NCBI GenBank assembly: GCA_048213135.1
Contig: PS015302.1
Location: 61,167 to 89,633, forward strand
Source of the DNA: Reclinomonas americana ATCC 50394
Lineage: Eukaryota > Jakobida > Jakobea > Jakobida
Reading direction: 5' to 3'
Length of the DNA: 28,467 nt
Below, piece after piece: positions 25,901 through 28,467 of the stretch. Both the position numbers and the translations under genes were made by a program. The stretch's first letter is position 1. Each line of letters begins with the position of its first letter. The notes under the pieces are model-generated. The model was not told the origin of the DNA, ran no database searches, and worked only from the letters and a program-made list of their open reading frames with translations.

Positions 25901-27905
25901 CAGCGTTGCTGAAATTGTTTCTCCTTTCGCAGCTCGCTGGAGGAACTCGAATCGCAAGTGGCGGCTGCGGAGGCAGCTGCGGATCTGGCCGGCACTCCGC
26001 CGCAAGGTGTGGTGGTGATCATGTCGTACGATCGCGCCTCGCGTGATGTGGATACACTACTCGGCTTCCTTGGTGCACGCTCGCTCGAGTACTGCGTGCT
26101 CGACGAGGCACACATTGTGCGCAATCCCGACTCCAAGACCTCGCTGGCAGTCAAGCGGTTGCCGTCGTCTCACCGCATTCTTCTCACCGGCACACCGATT
26201 CAGAACAGTGTGCTGGAGTTGTGGTGCGTTGTGTGGCAACAGGGGCGCGAAAAGAATGCTGAAGTGGCCGCTCACTCATGCACGCTGTACGTACACAGGT
26301 CTCTGTTTGACTTCCTCATGCCATCGTATCTGGGCTCGCGTCAAGTGTTTCGCAACATGTACGCGAATCCGATTCGGAAAATGGTGCGCGCCGCTCCGCA
26401 TGCCAGTCTGGAGCCGGAGAGCGATTTTGATATGCTGCACCAAAGCGGCAGCGGTGATGGTGCTGCTGCAGCAGGAACAGGGGGTAACATGTCGTACCAC
26501 GTCGACAGCTCGAAGGCCAACCAGGCCGTCACACTGGTGTTGCACCAAGGTTATTTCTTTTTACTGGTCTGTGTGTCACCTGCTCTCCTGCTGTCTGACT
26601 AACTCCATCATCACTCAACAGGACAAGCGGCGTTGCGCCGCTTGCATCAGCAGTGCTTGCCGTTCATTCTGCGGCGCAAGAAGGAGGAGGTGCTATCGGA
26701 GTTGCCGGCCAAGACCATTCAGGACTTGTACTGCGAATTGACGCCGTTGCAAGCGGCGCTGTATCGGGTGGCCAGCTCACTGGTGCCCTCCAATGTGGCC
26801 GCTGTGGCTTCGGCTCCTCCCAGTGCAGCGGAATCATCGTCATCGTCGGCTGCAGCTGGTCCGTCAGCACCCGTTGTCCCGCCAGTCAGCATGGAGGGAA
26901 TGGAGGCTCTGCAGGAGATGCGGACCCTGCGCCGCCTCTGCTCTCACCCGGCGCTCCTCGTGCGACACGCCTCCGACTCACCGGGTGCCGTGGAGAACCG
27001 CCTGCTCGAGATGTGTCGAGCGGAGAAGCAGCTGAACACTGTGCAGCACTCGGCGAAGCTGCTGGCGCTGCGGTACGTTGCCGTGTGAGGTTGTGATTGC
27101 GTGTGCGTGTCGGTGACTTATCCTGCTCACACACACACACAGTGACCTGTTTGTGTCGTTGGGCATGAGTCGGAGTGAGCGGGGAAGTGGTGGTGGTGGT
27201 GGTGCTGCTGCCGGCACGTCATCGGCCTCGGCATCGGACGCCAACGACGAAGACTTGCAAGGCGAGACGCGAGTCGATCACAAGATGCTGATATTCGCCC
27301 AGGGCAAAACCAGTCTCGATATCATCGAGCAGCAACTGCTGCGCGGCGAAATGTCGCATCTGACCTTCCGGCGCATCGATGGTGCGTGTGCCGCTCTTGT
27401 GCTGTCGCTCCTTGTCTTTCCTCACACGATCCACCGTTCTGCACAGGCGATGTGCCGCCGGCCATGCGCGTGAGCGTGGCCAACGAGTTCAACTCGGAGC
27501 TGTCGCGTGTCGACGTGCTGCTGCTCACCACCGCAGTCGGCGGCGTCGGCCTCAACCTCACCGGAGCCGATATCGTCGTGTTTTTCGAGCACGACTGGAA
27601 TCCCGCTGCCGACATGCAAGCCATGGATCGCGCTCACCGTATCGGCCGTTTCGTCGTCTCCTCCTTCCCTGCTGTTGTGCGTTGTGCTGATACACCTGCT
27701 CGTGCACACAGAAAAGCGACACGTCCACGTGTACCGCCTGTTGTGCGCTGGCACGATTGAGCAGGACATGTTGAACATGCAACGCATGAAGCTGCACCTG
27801 GCCAACACAGTGGTCGGCGCCGACAACGCCTCGATGCGTACGATGGAGACCGATGCGCTGCTGGAGAACCTCGAGATGGCCCATGCATCAGCTGCCGCAA
27901 AGTGA
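19926..27905 (+). CDS. MOT1: MOT1/BTAF1 Snf2-family ATPase that removes TBP from DNA
   Basis: Nuclear Snf2-family ATPase that dissociates TATA-binding protein from DNA. Nineteen exons: 19926-20037, 20126-20247, 20325-21728, 21812-21951, 22030-22280, 22334-22832, 22898-23154, 23218-23303, 23404-23535, 23602-24218, 24291-25367, 25443-25626, 25691-25854, 25933-26223, 26299-26549, 26622-27072, 27143-27381, 27447-27647, 27712-27905; 2,223 residues (yeast and human about 1,850). The N-terminal 1,550 residues are helical HEAT-like repeats (for example [18 protein letters not shown]). Low-complexity insertions interrupt them: poly-Pro, an acidic run (about 317-346) followed by a basic KKRQ, and Ala runs. 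ATPase motifs: [11 protein letters not shown] (Lys1624), DEAH (1739-1742), [47 protein letters not shown] (2153-2160). The WSLFDFLMP and C-terminal [12 protein letters not shown] context is specific for Mot1. Exon 6 may hold a further 57-base intron (22558-22614), and exon 8 may extend to 23321. Confidence 0.95.
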
Positions 27906-28032
27906 AGCAGCAGTGAACACAACGATGATTTCAAGTTGAAGGGCAGAAACCAAATTTAGCCGCGGCAGAGACGAAAGTCCTGTGTCCGTATGCAAGCTCA
28001 CACACACCGCGTTCACTGAACCTCTGAGAGCA
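27906..28032 (+). promoter_or_regulatory. MOT1-ATG8 tandem intergenic region
   Basis: The 127 bases must hold the MOT1 3' end and the ATG8 promoter. They include CCAAATTTAG, close to the CArG-like CCAAATTTGG of the Rh/NmrA-like promoter, in a relatively AT-rich patch about 80 bases before the ATG8 start. No polyadenylation hexamer or TATA box is clear. Confidence 0.4.
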
Positions 28033-28467
28033 ATGGCATCATACAAGGACCGACACACGTTCGGTGAGTGGCGCGAGTGTGTCATCTTAATGTGTGTGCG
28101 TGTGTGCGCGTGTGTGCGTACGTGGCAGCGGTTTGTGCGACGATTGCCATCTTCCCCCTGTCACTCACACACACCTCTTCCCTCCCCCGCATCTCTCCTC
28201 TCCCACAGAGGAACGATCAAAGGAGGCAGCGGACATTCGCTCGGTGAGTCTCACTTACAACAGACAGTGTCGATCTGACACTTTTGTGGTCCACTCACTC
28301 ACGCGTGTGCGTTTGTGTGTGTGTATGAGCGCAGAAGTTCCGCGAGCGAGTACCTGTGATTGTGGAGAAGCACCCGCGCAGCGATATCCCCGCCATTGAC
28401 AAGTCCAAGTTTCGTGTGTGTGTGTGAGAGAGAGAGACCAGTTTGGGCGGATGAATCGTAACTCACA
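28033..28467 (+). CDS. ATG8: ATG8-family autophagy ubiquitin-like protein, 3' part beyond the window
   Basis: Ubiquitin-like protein conjugated to phosphatidylethanolamine on autophagosome membranes. Three exons are visible: 28033-28063, 28209-28243 and 28335-28408; the third intron (GTTTCG donor at 28409) continues past the edge. The predicted start gives MASYKDRHTFEERSKEAADI, then RFPNRIPVI-like FRERVPVIVEKHPRSD and IPAIDKSK, the classic ATG8 N-terminal helices and first ubiquitin-fold strands. About 47 of an expected ~117-120 residues are present, so the C-terminal glycine cannot be checked. It follows MOT1 in the same direction. Confidence 0.94.

Overview
This is eukaryotic nuclear DNA, probably from a flagellated unicellular protist with a compact, intron-dense, GC-rich genome. 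Almost no gene is a single open frame. Coding sequence is split into exons of 18 to about 1,400 bases by introns that are mostly 50-100 bases, begin with GT (once GC) and end with AG. Reading every gene across its splice sites gives frame-consistent proteins of known eukaryotic families, with about 95 introns in ten genes. I cannot name the species; the flagellate inference rests mainly on a UPF0193/EVG1 gene.

Layout, left to right: (1) minus strand, an Amt-type ammonium transporter whose 3' end runs off the left edge (1-2250). (2) A 0.7 kb divergent intergenic region, then plus strand, a 29-exon class IIC-type (Na,K-ATPase-like) P-type ATPase with a ~500-residue disordered N-terminal extension (2942-9897). 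(3) Minus strand, an Rh-type ammonium channel (10008-12529). (4) Plus strand, an NmrA-like NAD(P)-binding protein (12688-14044). (5) Plus strand, a UPF0193/EVG1-family protein (14155-15254). (6) Minus strand, an unrecognised Ser/Pro-rich disordered protein (15338-17738). (7) Plus strand, deoxyhypusine synthase (17813-19181). (8) Minus strand, LSM1 (19230-19841). (9) Plus strand, a 19-exon MOT1/BTAF1 Snf2-family TBP remover (19926-27905). (10) Plus strand, the first three exons of ATG8 (28033 to beyond the right edge).

The left 12.5 kb is a possible nitrogen/cation transport neighbourhood: an Amt and an Rh protein, both with the expected pore Asp and His residues where visible, flank an ion-pumping ATPase whose cation-site residues differ from Na,K-ATPase. 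The right half holds housekeeping genes for translation (deoxyhypusine synthase for eIF5A), mRNA decay (LSM1), TBP recycling (MOT1) and autophagy (ATG8), packed with divergent promoters of only 74, 84 and 158 bp and convergent 3' gaps of 48, 83 and 110 bp. The most unusual general signal is a recurring 5' splice site beginning GTTGCG(T), used by about 17 introns in seven of the ten genes. I saw no mobile element, CRISPR array, rRNA, tRNA or viral gene.
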